A stretch of 64,000 nt of DNA from Chroicocephalus ridibundus (taxonomy: Eukaryota > Chordata > Aves > Charadriiformes > Laridae). The notes under the pieces are model-generated. The model was given only the letters and a program-made list of their open reading frames with translations, had not been told where the DNA came from and searched no databases. The stretch covers positions 31,973,950 to 32,037,949 of the forward strand of contig NC_086287.1 of the NCBI RefSeq assembly GCF_963924245.1. The letters are read 5' to 3'. Of the stretch, positions 1 through 9,370 are shown in pieces; position 1 is the first letter of the stretch; every line of letters starts with the position of its first letter. A program made the position numbers and the translations under genes.

Positions 1-100
1 GTGAGTTCACAGCATAAATATGTCAGCCTGTGTGCTAGGCTACAGTAGGAGAACATAGCCACCAGATCAAGGGAAATTATTATCCTCTTCATGCTGTTGA

Positions 101-421
101 GGCGTCAGCTCCAATACTGTGTCTGGTTTTGGGCTCTTTGGTTCCAGAAGGCTGGTGAGAAACTGTGCAGAAGAGGCTACAAAGATGGTTAGGAGTTAGG
201 AACAGGTTCACATACTTCACAGAAAATGGAGATGAGACATTTTGATTTCTTAACAGCAGAGCGGTTGTGAAACCTCTGTCCTTGAAGGTTTTCAAGACGT
301 GGCTGGACAAGGCCATGACTAACCCGAATGGAACTAGTGCTGGCAATGGTCCTGCTTTCAATGGGAAGCTGGACTAGGTGATCTCTGAAGTCCCTTCGAA
401 CCAGCTTTTCTATTGCTCTTT
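101..421 (+). mobile_element. Old CR1 LINE relic, interrupted
   Basis: The plus strand matches the CR1 ORF2 C-terminal region followed by the 3' UTR. A stretch near 110-142 corresponds to the 'LEYCVQFWAP' part of ORF2, a stretch near 272-305 corresponds to 'SLEVFK' and what follows, and 371-405 resembles the 3' end ('ggactaggtgatctctgaag', then a 'gtccctt..aacc'-like tail). It is far more diverged than the copies at 3.5 and 13.2 kb, and its reading frame is lost. The CR1 alignment breaks at about 209-262, where a segment not belonging to CR1 sits between the parts corresponding to 'gaacaggtt' and 'agaggttgtgg'. That segment is the inverted copy of 1034-1083. CR1 identity is by recognition; the interruption is seen directly. 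Confidence 0.7.
212..261 (-). repeat. 50-bp inverted copy of 1034-1083 inside a CR1 relic
   Basis: Bases 212-261 are the exact reverse complement of 1034-1083 (50 of 50 by base-by-base comparison), and the match stops abruptly on both sides. Because this segment replaces expected CR1 sequence, it is probably the acquired copy and 1034-1083 the source. The event also removed CR1 sequence between the part corresponding to 'ctacaaagatg' (about 173-187) and 'aacaggtt' (201-208). Perfect identity beside a heavily diverged CR1 implies the event is much younger than the insertion. Confidence 0.85.
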
Positions 422-1033
422 AAAGACTGAGGAAAAAGTCAGGTGAAGAAGCGATACCAAAAAAATTTACATGGATCATAATAGCAACTGAGGCAGATCA
501 TAATAGCAGTAGGCATTAGGAGAATTATACAGAACCCGAAGTGTTAGAAACTCATAGGATGACAGAGTGAAAGTACAGGGAAGGTGCTGAGATGACAGTG
601 GTGATGTGGACCCAAGATGATCTTCACAGCAACACTGCATTTCCCTCAATGCTCTTCTTACTCAATAAAAAGTTATAGTTAATGAGTCTGAAAACAACAG
701 AATGGTAAGCACTATTTTCTGAGCTTGAAATGAGAAAAAGATTCAGGAGAGGCATGTGCTGCAATATTTTGGAAATCTTTTTCCTATAAAACCGAACACC
801 TTGTGAGCTGAGCAGAATTATTTGCCTTCTCATGAGCTGTTTTCAGAATAGGTGTCTCATGGACTTGTCCTGTACTTTGTTGTTGTTGGTACATTAAAGT
901 GACTTGTTTTTTTTTGCCTTGGAATGCGTGTCCTGAGTTGTCTTCTGGTCTTAAAGGTTGATTGTTGATTCATGCTTATCTATATTCCGGGGACTTTTGT
1001 ACTTGAGACTTAACGTATTGTAGTCATGAATGA
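422..1033. other. Unassigned single-copy sequence
   Basis: This is the loop between the two 50-bp inverted arms. It is AT-rich and contains a short T-run near 906-915. No exon, RNA gene or recognisable repeat is visible, and all open frames are under 70 codons. Confidence 0.6.
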
Positions 1034-1083
1034 CTCTGCTGTTAAGAAATCAAAATGTCTCATCTCCATTTTCTGTGAAGTAT
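1034..1083 (+). repeat. Probable source arm of the 50-bp inverted repeat
   Basis: This is the exact reverse complement of 212-261, lying 772 bp downstream of it. The flanks here are ordinary single-copy-looking sequence with no CR1 similarity, which is why this arm is taken as the source. An alternative is that both arms derive from an unrecognised third repeat. Confidence 0.8.
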
Positions 1084-3518
1084 TGTTTCTGGAAGAGAAC
1101 GGAAAGAAGAATCCAATTTTCATTAATCCAGTTTGAGGCTGTTCCCTGTGGAAATTGAAAATAGCATTTTTTATGGGAGCTGGTTGTCCTCATGAAAGGC
1201 CTGAAACTGTAAACCAGAGAAAACAAGCCTGTTTTTGCAGTCAGTCAGTATTTATGGAGTAATTTTTTCTTTCCTTTTGGTTATTATAGAATTGCTGTTC
1301 ATGTTTTGTGAATTCCTAAATGATGTGTGGTTAAGCAGAATTGTTAAAAGGAATGCTTTGTTGTCTCCCAGTCCTGGATCTTCATCAACAAGAAAAAAAA
1401 CACTTTGTAAAGAACTGGTTTTTTGTTGTTTAAGTTTTTAAGTGAGAACACTTAAAAAGTGACACTTTGGTGCCTTCAGTCAGAGACTAGACCTTTATTT
1501 TGTGTCCTTTTGCAGTAGTTCATAAGGGTGGGAGGGAGCTTCTAGTCTTGGTAGAGGTGATTTTTAGCGTCTTTGGACTATAAGGGCTCTGAGACCTTGT
1601 CAAAAACGAGGATCCCTGTAACTTGAATTTGTCTTCTCACTGTGTCCAGTTTAACGGGTAAGGGATGTGATTACACTTGCTAGCTGAAGGTGGTGCCAGT
1701 TTTACTTATGTAGCTAAAATGTAGGAGTGTGGTCACTTACCTGGGAGAACCCAGGCTCCAGTCCTTGTTTTCACATCCAAATGAATTTAGGAGAGTACCA
1801 GGGAGGCCGTAGCATCCTCATTAGCACACGTCCAGACTAGGTATCCCTTGATCCACAGTGTGTTTGGCTCCAAGTGCATTAACTTCCAGCTTTTCTTTAC
1901 ACCTGATTGAAAATGTCACTCTGTGAATGAGACAGATTTCCCACTGACAACTCAACTGATATTTCATGGTAACTACACCTAGTCCCTGTGATTCCCCGAC
2001 AACAACTCTAAAGACGGTGACTTCTTTTGAGTGGCAGCACTCAAGGAACTAGAGCTCACCTCTGTGGTGTGGGTGAAGCTTGTGAAAATTGTCCCGGCTC
2101 TCCATTTAATTATCCTGTTTGTCATACCTGCTTGATGTACTGGTATAACAAGCCAGAATGTCAAGTGGATTATGAACGTCAAACAACAACTGCTATGCTT
2201 TTAAGCAAGCTGTAAATTTAAGGTTCCTAGTCAAATCAACCTTCTCACAAAGCCGTTGCCCAATGACAACCCCCCAAGAATTACCTTTTAATGGGGATGC
2301 TGTCAGTGAGAGGGGGGGTTTGCACTAGTGAGAAGGAAATGGCATCTGTCTGTCTGGAAGTGGCTGATTCCCCAGCTGTGTGTTTTCACAGAGCTCTGTT
2401 CCAATTGGAGACTCATTTTGGGGACTCCGAGCACAGCAAAAAGCAGTGCATGGTTTTGACGAGAAGGGAGTCTATTTTCGTGACCAACAGGGTCACCTAC
2501 AGCTTTGGGAGTCAAAAGGTCTTCTGATTGTTCTTGTCCTTAACGTGTCTTTTCAAGATGCTTTTTGCATGCATCATATGCATGTACAAATAAAGGAACA
2601 AACCGGGTAATCTGTTGTGGGGTGGGGCTGTTACCCGTCCGATTATGAAGATTTTCCTCATTTCTAACCATAATCCTGCTTCCATTTAAGCCTCTTGCTA
2701 CCTGTTCTGTCAGCCGTGCGCAAAGATGACTGATTGTTCCTTTTCTCTTTGCAACAGGTTTTTATGTACTTGAAGGCTGGAGGGATGAGGCGGGGAATTA
2801 ACAATCTTCTATAAGGAAAATTGCCTCAAATCCTTTCTGAAACTGGGTGTTTTCTCATCTGAAGCCCGACCAGCGCCAAGTAAAGTAGAAAAAACGTATC
2901 CTGAAAGACACATGAAATAATCCTGTTCATACATCCCCGTCTGATGTTTGCCTTTTCACAGTGGCATTATGTTGACTTGCCTTCCACTTGATATCTATTG
3001 CGTTACCATCCTCTTAAGAGCTGTTACCTCAGCAGCTGTTTCCTGTCCCAAAGTCATTCAGTTGGGTGTTACTATGAAAATGCAGCGTTTCACGTAGGTT
3101 CCTGCTCAGTTTGTCTCCTTTTCCCAACTGCTTCTCCAGTTTGTTTACTTTGAATTCTGTTTGCTGTCCAGTATACTTACAACTCCCCTTACTTTCTCAT
3201 GTGCAGATTTAGTGAGGTTGTTTATTCCGTTGTCCAAATTATTAGTGAAAGCACTGAACGAAGTTGGAAGTGGGGCAGTTATCTGTGAAATAGCCATCTC
3301 AATGCATCTTTCCTTTTTGACAGGGAACTGTGGGTAATTACCCCTCAGGAATAGTGTCTGATGACTTTTGCAGCCATCCTTATGGTGGTTTGATCTAATC
3401 TTTGCTTCTGCAGCTTGCTTACGAGATTGTCATGTTAGGTAACTTCAAAAGCCTTTACTGAAATCGAGTTTTGACATTGATTGCTTCTTTCCTGTCCGCA
3501 AGGCCCGTTGGTCTGTTA
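1084..3518. other. Unassigned single-copy sequence
   Basis: No gene or repeat is recognised. A 62-codon open frame at 2027-2215 (+) contains six cysteines in C-x6-C-x2-C-x9-C-x2-C-x10-C spacing. It has no recognisable family, splice context or codon signature and is not annotated as a gene. An AATAAA hexamer lies near 2589 without supporting gene structure. Confidence 0.55.
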
Positions 3519-3856
3519 TGGAAGGGACCTTTAAGATCATCGAGTCCAACCTTTAGCCTACCCTGACAAGAGCCACTTCTAAACCATGTCCCTCAGTGCC
3601 CCATCTACCCTTTTTTTAAACACCTCCAGAGATGGTGAATCCACCACCTCCCTGGGCAGCCTATTCCAATGTTTAATAACCCTTTCAGTGAAAAAATGTC
3701 TCCTAATATCTAATCTAAACCTCCCCTGACGTAACTTGAACCCGTTTCCCCTCGTCCTATCACTTGTCACCAGGGAGAAGAGGTCAGCCCCCATCTCTCT
3801 ACAACCTCCTTTCAGGTAGTTGTAGAGGCTGATAAGGTCTCCCCTCAGCCTCCTCT
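3519..3856 (-). mobile_element. CR1 LINE fragment, ORF2 C-terminus, lacking its 3' end
   Basis: The minus strand encodes the last part of CR1 ORF2. The open frame 3579-3794 gives 71 residues that differ from the copy at 13.2 kb at a single position (R for K in 'DIRRHFFTERV'), so both belong to the same, relatively recent subfamily. The 5' end is truncated at about 3856, as is usual for CR1. Unusually, similarity to the 13.2-kb copy stops at about 3519, before the terminal 'aacctcaacaattctatgattct'-type sequence, so roughly the last 25 bases of the 3' UTR are missing or scrambled. Later deletion at the 3' junction is the simplest explanation. Confidence 0.93.
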
Positions 3857-4254
3857 GAGGGAGTTACCATGGTACTACTACTACTATGGTAGTTCCATAC
3901 CGTTACTCTGCTTTAGTACCTTTGGTGGGCTTACAGATGGTATGATTTATTCTGGTAGTTTTATGGTAATTGAACATGACAAGTTTTTAATTTCCAGCTC
4001 CTCTTTGTCCTCCCCTTGTGATCTCAGGTGATGGGAGGAGTAGAAGATGGGGAAGGGAAGAGTTGCGTATCAGTTATTAAGGAGGGGAGGACATGTGTCA
4101 TAAGGCCAGTGAATATGTAGCAAACAGATCGTGTGGCCTAATCAATTATAAAGCTGGATCATTTCTGGCTGTCAGCCCTGCAGCCACTGAGGTTTGAAAT
4201 ATTGATTGGCACCCTTCTTCCCACCCCAGGATGCTACTTAGCCATTTTGCCCCC
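3857..4254. other. Single-copy stretch with small hairpin
   Basis: Directly beside the CR1 5' truncation point, 3865-3891 forms an imperfect hairpin (arms TACCAT and ATGGTA, loop of ACT triplets). Nothing else is recognised before the next CR1 fragment. Confidence 0.5.
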
Positions 4255-4390
4255 TCCCTGGAAGTGTTGAAGGCCAGGCTGGATGGGGCTTTGAGCAGCC
4301 TGGTCTAGTGGGAGGTGTCCCTGCCCATGGCAGGGGGTTGGAACTGGATGATCTTGAAGGTCCCTTCCAACCCGAACCATTCTATGATCT
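4255..4390 (+). mobile_element. CR1 LINE 3' end, second subfamily
   Basis: This is a short 5'-truncated CR1 carrying the end of ORF2 ('ccctggaagtgttgaaggcc') and a full 3' UTR with the 'tgtccctgcccatggcaggg' hairpin-like motif (4318-4337), then 'gatgatcttgaaggtccctt' and a terminal 'attctatgatct'. The internal UTR motif is absent from the copies at 3.5, 13.2 and 32 kb, so this is a different CR1 subfamily. Confidence 0.93.
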
Positions 4391-4680
4391 TAGCAAACAC
4401 CTTATATACGATGTCTGAAGAAAAATAAAGCAACTTAAAATTTTTGCAAATCGCATCCAGAGCTAGTAAAGTGTCTGCATTTTTACAGAAAGGAAGGAGA
4501 TCTTTAGATGTATGATGCTTCCTATGCCACTTTACTCTCCTTTTAAAGGGGAGACGCAGTATGGTAGTCATGAAAGAAAGGATGACAGCAGCCCTGAATT
4601 AAACCAGCACTTTTCAAAAGGGAAGTTTCGATGACTATGAAGTATGTTTGGGAAGAGATAAGAAGACATGCCAATTCCTG
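4391..4680. other. Unassigned sequence
   Basis: AT-rich sequence with no recognisable gene or repeat. Confidence 0.55.
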
Positions 4681-4712
4681 CCCCGCCCCGCCCCCCCCCC
4701 CCCGCCCCGCCC
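4681..4712 (-). repeat. C-rich tract with GC-box repeats and G-quadruplex potential
   Basis: The plus strand reads CCCCG twice, then thirteen C, then GCCCCGCCC. The minus strand therefore carries at least four G runs of three or more with one-base spacers, and several GGGGCGGGG-type SP1/KLF sites. Length polymorphism or sequencing error in the C13 run is likely. No promoter structure around it is evident. Confidence 0.75.
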
Positions 4713-4874
4713 AGGAAAACACTCCCCACTTCTTCCCCAAAATGTTGTGCTTCCTGGCACCCATAAGAAGTGTGCAACATTTACTTTGAGCTGGTGAAGC
4801 TCAAAGAGAGGGCAGAGCCACGGCTGAGATCTCCAGAGGCCGGCCGTGTTCTTTGTGGAGCAGAGAAAATCTGG

Positions 4875-4938
4875 AGATGGATAGTGGTGGGGGAAGATGG
4901 ATAGTGGTGGGGGAAGATGGATAGTGGTAGGGGAAGAT
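4875..4938 (+). repeat. 20-bp minisatellite, about 3 copies
   Basis: The unit 'agatggatagtggtggggga' starts at 4875, 4895 and 4915. The third copy has one g-to-a change, and a partial fourth copy follows. The array is purine-rich and near-perfect, suggesting a recent expansion. Confidence 0.9.
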
Positions 4939-6855
4939 GAGGAGGGCAGCAGGGTGTGCCAACGAGAAACCGTGAGCTAAACACATTCTCTGTAGGGCTC
5001 ATCTCGACCAGAATAAATGAGGCAGTTCAGTGTTACCTAAAGTAATGCAAAGGTATCTGTTCAAGGCTAGCTGATACAGGTAATGAAGCTGAAGGGAGAT
5101 GAAGGGCACAGAATATCGGTAGGGCTGGTCTCTGAAGCAGAGAGCAGAGCTTTGCACGCTGAGGCTGGGAAAATTGTCAGATCGTCATCAAAATTTGCAA
5201 AGACAACAAATACCACAGAACCCCTGTGTGGTTTTCTGATGCTTGCTGGTGAAAGCCCCCTTTGGTGACTTAAAGGGAACTGAGTAGGGAGAGAGAAACA
5301 GTTATGTAGGATCTACAGATTATAGGAGCAGCTAATAATTTTGTGACGCTTCTTTTTCTTTAGAAGATTTTGTTCAGAGTCTCGCTGGGGGAAACGTAGC
5401 TCGTTTCAAAACTTTGCTGAAGTCGGTAGGGGTGCAGCCTTATCACTTCATGTGCTTTTAAGAAAGGGTGAAACCTGTTGCCTCCCCTTGGCTCCTTTCT
5501 CTTTCCCCACAGTGCGCGCTTGCAGCAGGTCCAGCGCCTTGGCTGCAGGCTCAGCTGCGCTGCGGTGAGGAGCCTCGTGGTTTTGGACCTCGTGAGGTAA
5601 TGGTGAAGGCACAGCAACAAGCTGCGAGTAGAGGACAGGTCTCTGCTTGTCTTGAGCCAGTGCTCTTATTTCCTTTTCTTCTCCATTTCCTAGTTTTCTT
5701 CAGATAGCGCAGGGATTAGGTGACTCTGGTGTGAGGGGATTGGTGTCACCGATGTGACAGGATTTCACCTCGGCGCCTCTGAACTGTTTGGGGAGATCAT
5801 GCCACCTGGCTGTATTGTCTGTTGAGTGCAGCAGATTTACCACTTATTTATTCTCCCTCCTATAAGTGGTACTCAAAATTCAAACCCTAAGACAACTAAG
5901 CCCACTGAGGTGGAGCTGAATGTTTGTGAAAGTCTCTTCTCAAAGCATAAACACTTGTCTATTCCTTGCACTCGCTGTAAACGCTTCTGTAAAGCGAAGT
6001 GAGCGCTGATGAAGTGTGCCCATTTGAAGGCTCTGAAGCTGGAAATCGCTACCCGCCAGGCAAATCAACAGGGAACCGCTAATGCAAAATCCCTGGCTGA
6101 ACAGTTCAGCTCTGCACAGAGCTGAGAACTGCAGGCAGCCTGAGCCGCCTGCACTACGGCATATAGTTTAGTCTGTGGCAGCACAGAGCGGCTCCGTGTG
6201 AGGTTTTTTTTACCTTCCTTCTTACTGAGGGCAGTTAGGTGCATTGAACTCAAGAATAAAATTAAATACGTTTTCTGATGAAAGTCCATTTGCTGTACGT
6301 ATATATACAGTGTATATCTCTGGCGAACTGCCCAGAAAGCTTCTCGCAGCTCAGACTGCACTTTGGGCTGAGCTTAGGGAGTTGGGTGCAAAAGGCTCGT
6401 TGCCTTCCCTCGAGAAGTGTTCAAGTAGGACTTACTTCCATTAGCTTTGTGATATCGTTGCAGACCTCTCAAAGCCGTACGAAATTCTACCTCGTCTTTA
6501 TTCAGCTTGGGCGTTTATTGAACCACTAGCTCCGCGCTCCACCAGTGGTGATGGTGCTACCCTGTCAGCATCACGCAGCGCAAGCAGAACGTGATGGGTG
6601 AGACCAGGGTGTGCCTTAGAAAGTTAGGGAGAAAGGTTTCCACTGCTTACGTCTTCTGTGGATCTATTCCTACTAATTTTAATGGGGAGCTTGGCATCAG
6701 CTGAGGAAGCGGAAGGTAACCAGGGATAACTGAGAAGGAAAAAAAAATCAGAGATTTTTAATTCTTACAGACCTATACTGGTGCAAAACAATCTCTTTTT
6801 GGCATAATGAAGGGCCAAAAATTGTCTAATCCAATCATATTAGTTCCATGCCTTC
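4939..6855. other. Unassigned single-copy sequence
   Basis: No exon or repeat is recognised. A GC-richer patch near 5500-5600 keeps short frames open on both strands, which is uninformative. Confidence 0.5.
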
Positions 6856-7043
6856 CACACCTGTGGAAGAGAGCAACTTTGCTGCAATCTGGATTTATTA
6901 GGTGTTTTCTTACACAAAGGAAGCTGAAATAATTCTTCTTCTTATACGACCTTATTTCTTAGGTAGCTGACCTCGTTGCCACCACCACCACCTCGCTGTC
7001 TCTGGTCAACCTCAGCTCCTGTTTTTGCTTTCCGGAACTGTCT
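6856..7043 (+). repeat. Direct duplication, copy A (188 bp)
   Basis: Matches 7998-8186 at about 96% identity: seven substitutions and one single-base indel by eye. A weaker match continues upstream to about 6836 (against 7970) with an 8-base gap. The left edge contains an exact inverted repeat, CTTCCACA-cc-TGTGGAAG, at 6852-6869. The interior includes a (CCA)n run. No LTR features (TG..CA ends, primer binding site), no target duplication and no TE family are recognised. Confidence 0.9.
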
Positions 7044-7997
7044 GATATGATCCTACTGATATGAACTGTGTTCCAGGTCGGGTTAAAGCAGGACATGAGG
7101 CTGAGGAGTTTTCAAAACTTTCCTCCAAGGAACAAAGGCATTTCTAAAGGGTGAAATAAATTTTTGATGCTTTGTGCGAACATATCTTTCATATGGACTT
7201 CTTGGCTTTTATTGGCCTGTGGAAATCCAAGTATTTCTTTAAAAAAATTGCATTTTCCTAATGCCTTACATTTTGGAGATAGTAAATTTTCAGAATTAAC
7301 CTTTTGTCATACTTGGTGAGTGATTGGCAGTGGTAAATATCCATACACCTTAATTTTCCCTGCTTTTGGTGGGATGATAAGATGATTCAATCCTGACTCG
7401 AAGGGCCATCTTATATGATACAGTATTGAAAAACTGGTAATAACCTGAAAGATGGGATTGCCTGGTACTGAATGTTCACTTCTTACCCAATGGAAGCTCC
7501 TAATTAACATCAGTAACACTGGATACCTGCATTTCAAAATTTTGATTATTAATTACTGTTTTCATTATGAGCCACTAGATGGATCGTTGCAACGATCGTC
7601 TGTGTCTGAAGACAACAGGCAACTGGATTAAACCAAGTTCCTGTTCACAGAGTGTTTCTGAAGGGAGACGGAGCCTTGCACGAGGCGTTACTAACGCCTT
7701 TTTGCCAGAAGCCACTTTTGAAGGCTGTGGCCTGGCTGGAAAACGGGCAGCGGAGGAATACGGTTACCTGGAGGTGCTGGATTAGAGCCTGTTCCAGGCA
7801 GTTTGGGTTACAGAGTTTGTAGATGCCTGCAGCACTATGCTTTGCTTTGGGAACAGGGGGAACTGACTTTCTGTTTTACATTTACTTATCCCAGAGAATC
7901 TACGCGTATTTTATTTTTTTTTTTTGTTGATATTCGTTACTATGATAATTAATTTTTGCACTTTGTGACCATATTATTTCTATGATATATCCTATCA
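7044..7997. other. Spacer between duplicated blocks
   Basis: 954 bp of sequence not itself repeated in the window. A T-run lies near 7912-7925. There is no gene evidence. Confidence 0.55.
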
Positions 7998-8186
7998 CAC
8001 ACCTGTGGAAGAGAGCAATTTTGCTGCAATCTGGGTTTATTAGGTGTTTTCTTACACACAGGAAGCTGAAATAATTCTTCTTCTTATACGACCTTATTTC
8101 TTAGGTAGCTGACCTTGTTGCCACCACCACCACCTCTCTGTCTCTGGTCAGCCTCAGCTCCTGTTTTTGCTTTTCCAGAACTGTCT
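7998..8186 (+). repeat. Direct duplication, copy B (189 bp)
   Basis: Second copy of 6856-7043, offset 1142-1143 bases. The differences are scattered single-base changes plus one extra T near the right end. The sharp right boundary (after 'gaactgtct') is the same in both copies. The palindrome at the left edge of copy A is incomplete here. Confidence 0.9.
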
Positions 8187-9346
8187 CCAACTGGTGTTTG
8201 AGGACTGGGAATTGTGGGGTCGGTGTCTGTGCCAGCCTCTGCAGCCCCACACCGGTGGCCTGAGCACCGGACCCGTTGTGTCATTTTCCTGACGTTTGTG
8301 AAGGGTAGGAGGTCTGCTGCACAATAGTGCGGTGAGTTAGATTACGGATCTTTTTATTGCGGATCTAAGTGCTTGTGGTCAAGCCTGGGCAAGTAGGCAC
8401 TAATGAGAGCCTAGGTAATGAAACAACAGCATAGAAGTACGTAGCATTGCCTGGTAAGTACTGAGGCGAAGAGTAAATATCTTGGCTATGTACCACGAGT
8501 TCAGGTGTATGGGATTTATACGCTGTCTTTAATTGTGCTTTTATCTCAGCCTGTGAAACCTCAGCAGGGGAATGCGGAATATAGCTCTCTGCTCTGAGGA
8601 CGGTGGAGCTGAGTGGGGATGGCTTGTGCCCACAAATACATTCAGCTTTCCAGCAGGAGTGTGCGCCCCCGTGTTTTCTTCTTGTGACGCACAGAGAGTG
8701 GAAAGGTTATGATTGTTTTCCGGCTTGTGGGTTTAATGAAAGCTTTGAGAACCTGGTCTTCTTTATCCCTACTGAAAGCTGACTTTCAGACACTCACTTC
8801 TTGGTTTGAAAACCTTATCTACATTGAAAAACCTATCTGTGTTACAGTGGCACAAACCCATACTTCAGGTGGTTTATGTTTCAAGTCAAATCTGGACATA
8901 GCTGCAGTGCTTAAAGGGTAGACCTGAAGGTAAGTTAGACACAGTATTCCTTCACATCTTTCTCCTCTTCTCGACCTGCCATAGCTCTTGCAGTGAAAAA
9001 GGAAACACAAGGATGACTGTGCCTGGGCACAGCATAGCAGAAAATACTCTGAACTCATCCCCATCTCCATATAACAGCACCGCTGTGACAAACTCTTATT
9101 TATCCAGTTCCTAATTCCCCTTAGAAGTGCGTTAACGTGCCAGAGTTTATCTGGAGTCTCCAATGCCTCATTTTCCGTCTAAACAGACATTAGAGGCTTT
9201 AAGCTCTCCACTGCTCCTGGGCTTTTCACGCATCACAGCTGGAGTTTGTTTATATTGCAGCTCAGCGCCAAACAAGGCACACCCAAGCGCAGGCTCTGCA
9301 CACAGTCAAAATCTTTAATAAACAAAATGAGGTTAAGCCCATTCTT
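8187..9346. other. Unassigned single-copy sequence
   Basis: No gene, RNA or repeat is recognised. The 114-codon minus frame at 8819-9163 has no recognisable features. Confidence 0.5.
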
Positions 9347-9370
9347 AAAAAAAAAAAAAGGGGGGGGGGG
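9347..9370 (+). repeat. A13-G11 homopurine tract
   Basis: Thirteen A followed directly by eleven G. Such junctions are length-unstable and can form triplex or quadruplex structures. The exact length in the source genome may differ. Confidence 0.85.

Noticed and set aside
2027..2215. Small cysteine-rich frame suggestive of a zinc-binding peptide
   Set aside because: The spacing fits no known zinc module, and the frame lacks splice or start context.
6856..8186. The 188-bp repeat pair as LTRs of a short retroelement
   Set aside because: No TG..CA termini, no primer binding site after copy A, no purine tract before copy B and no target duplication.
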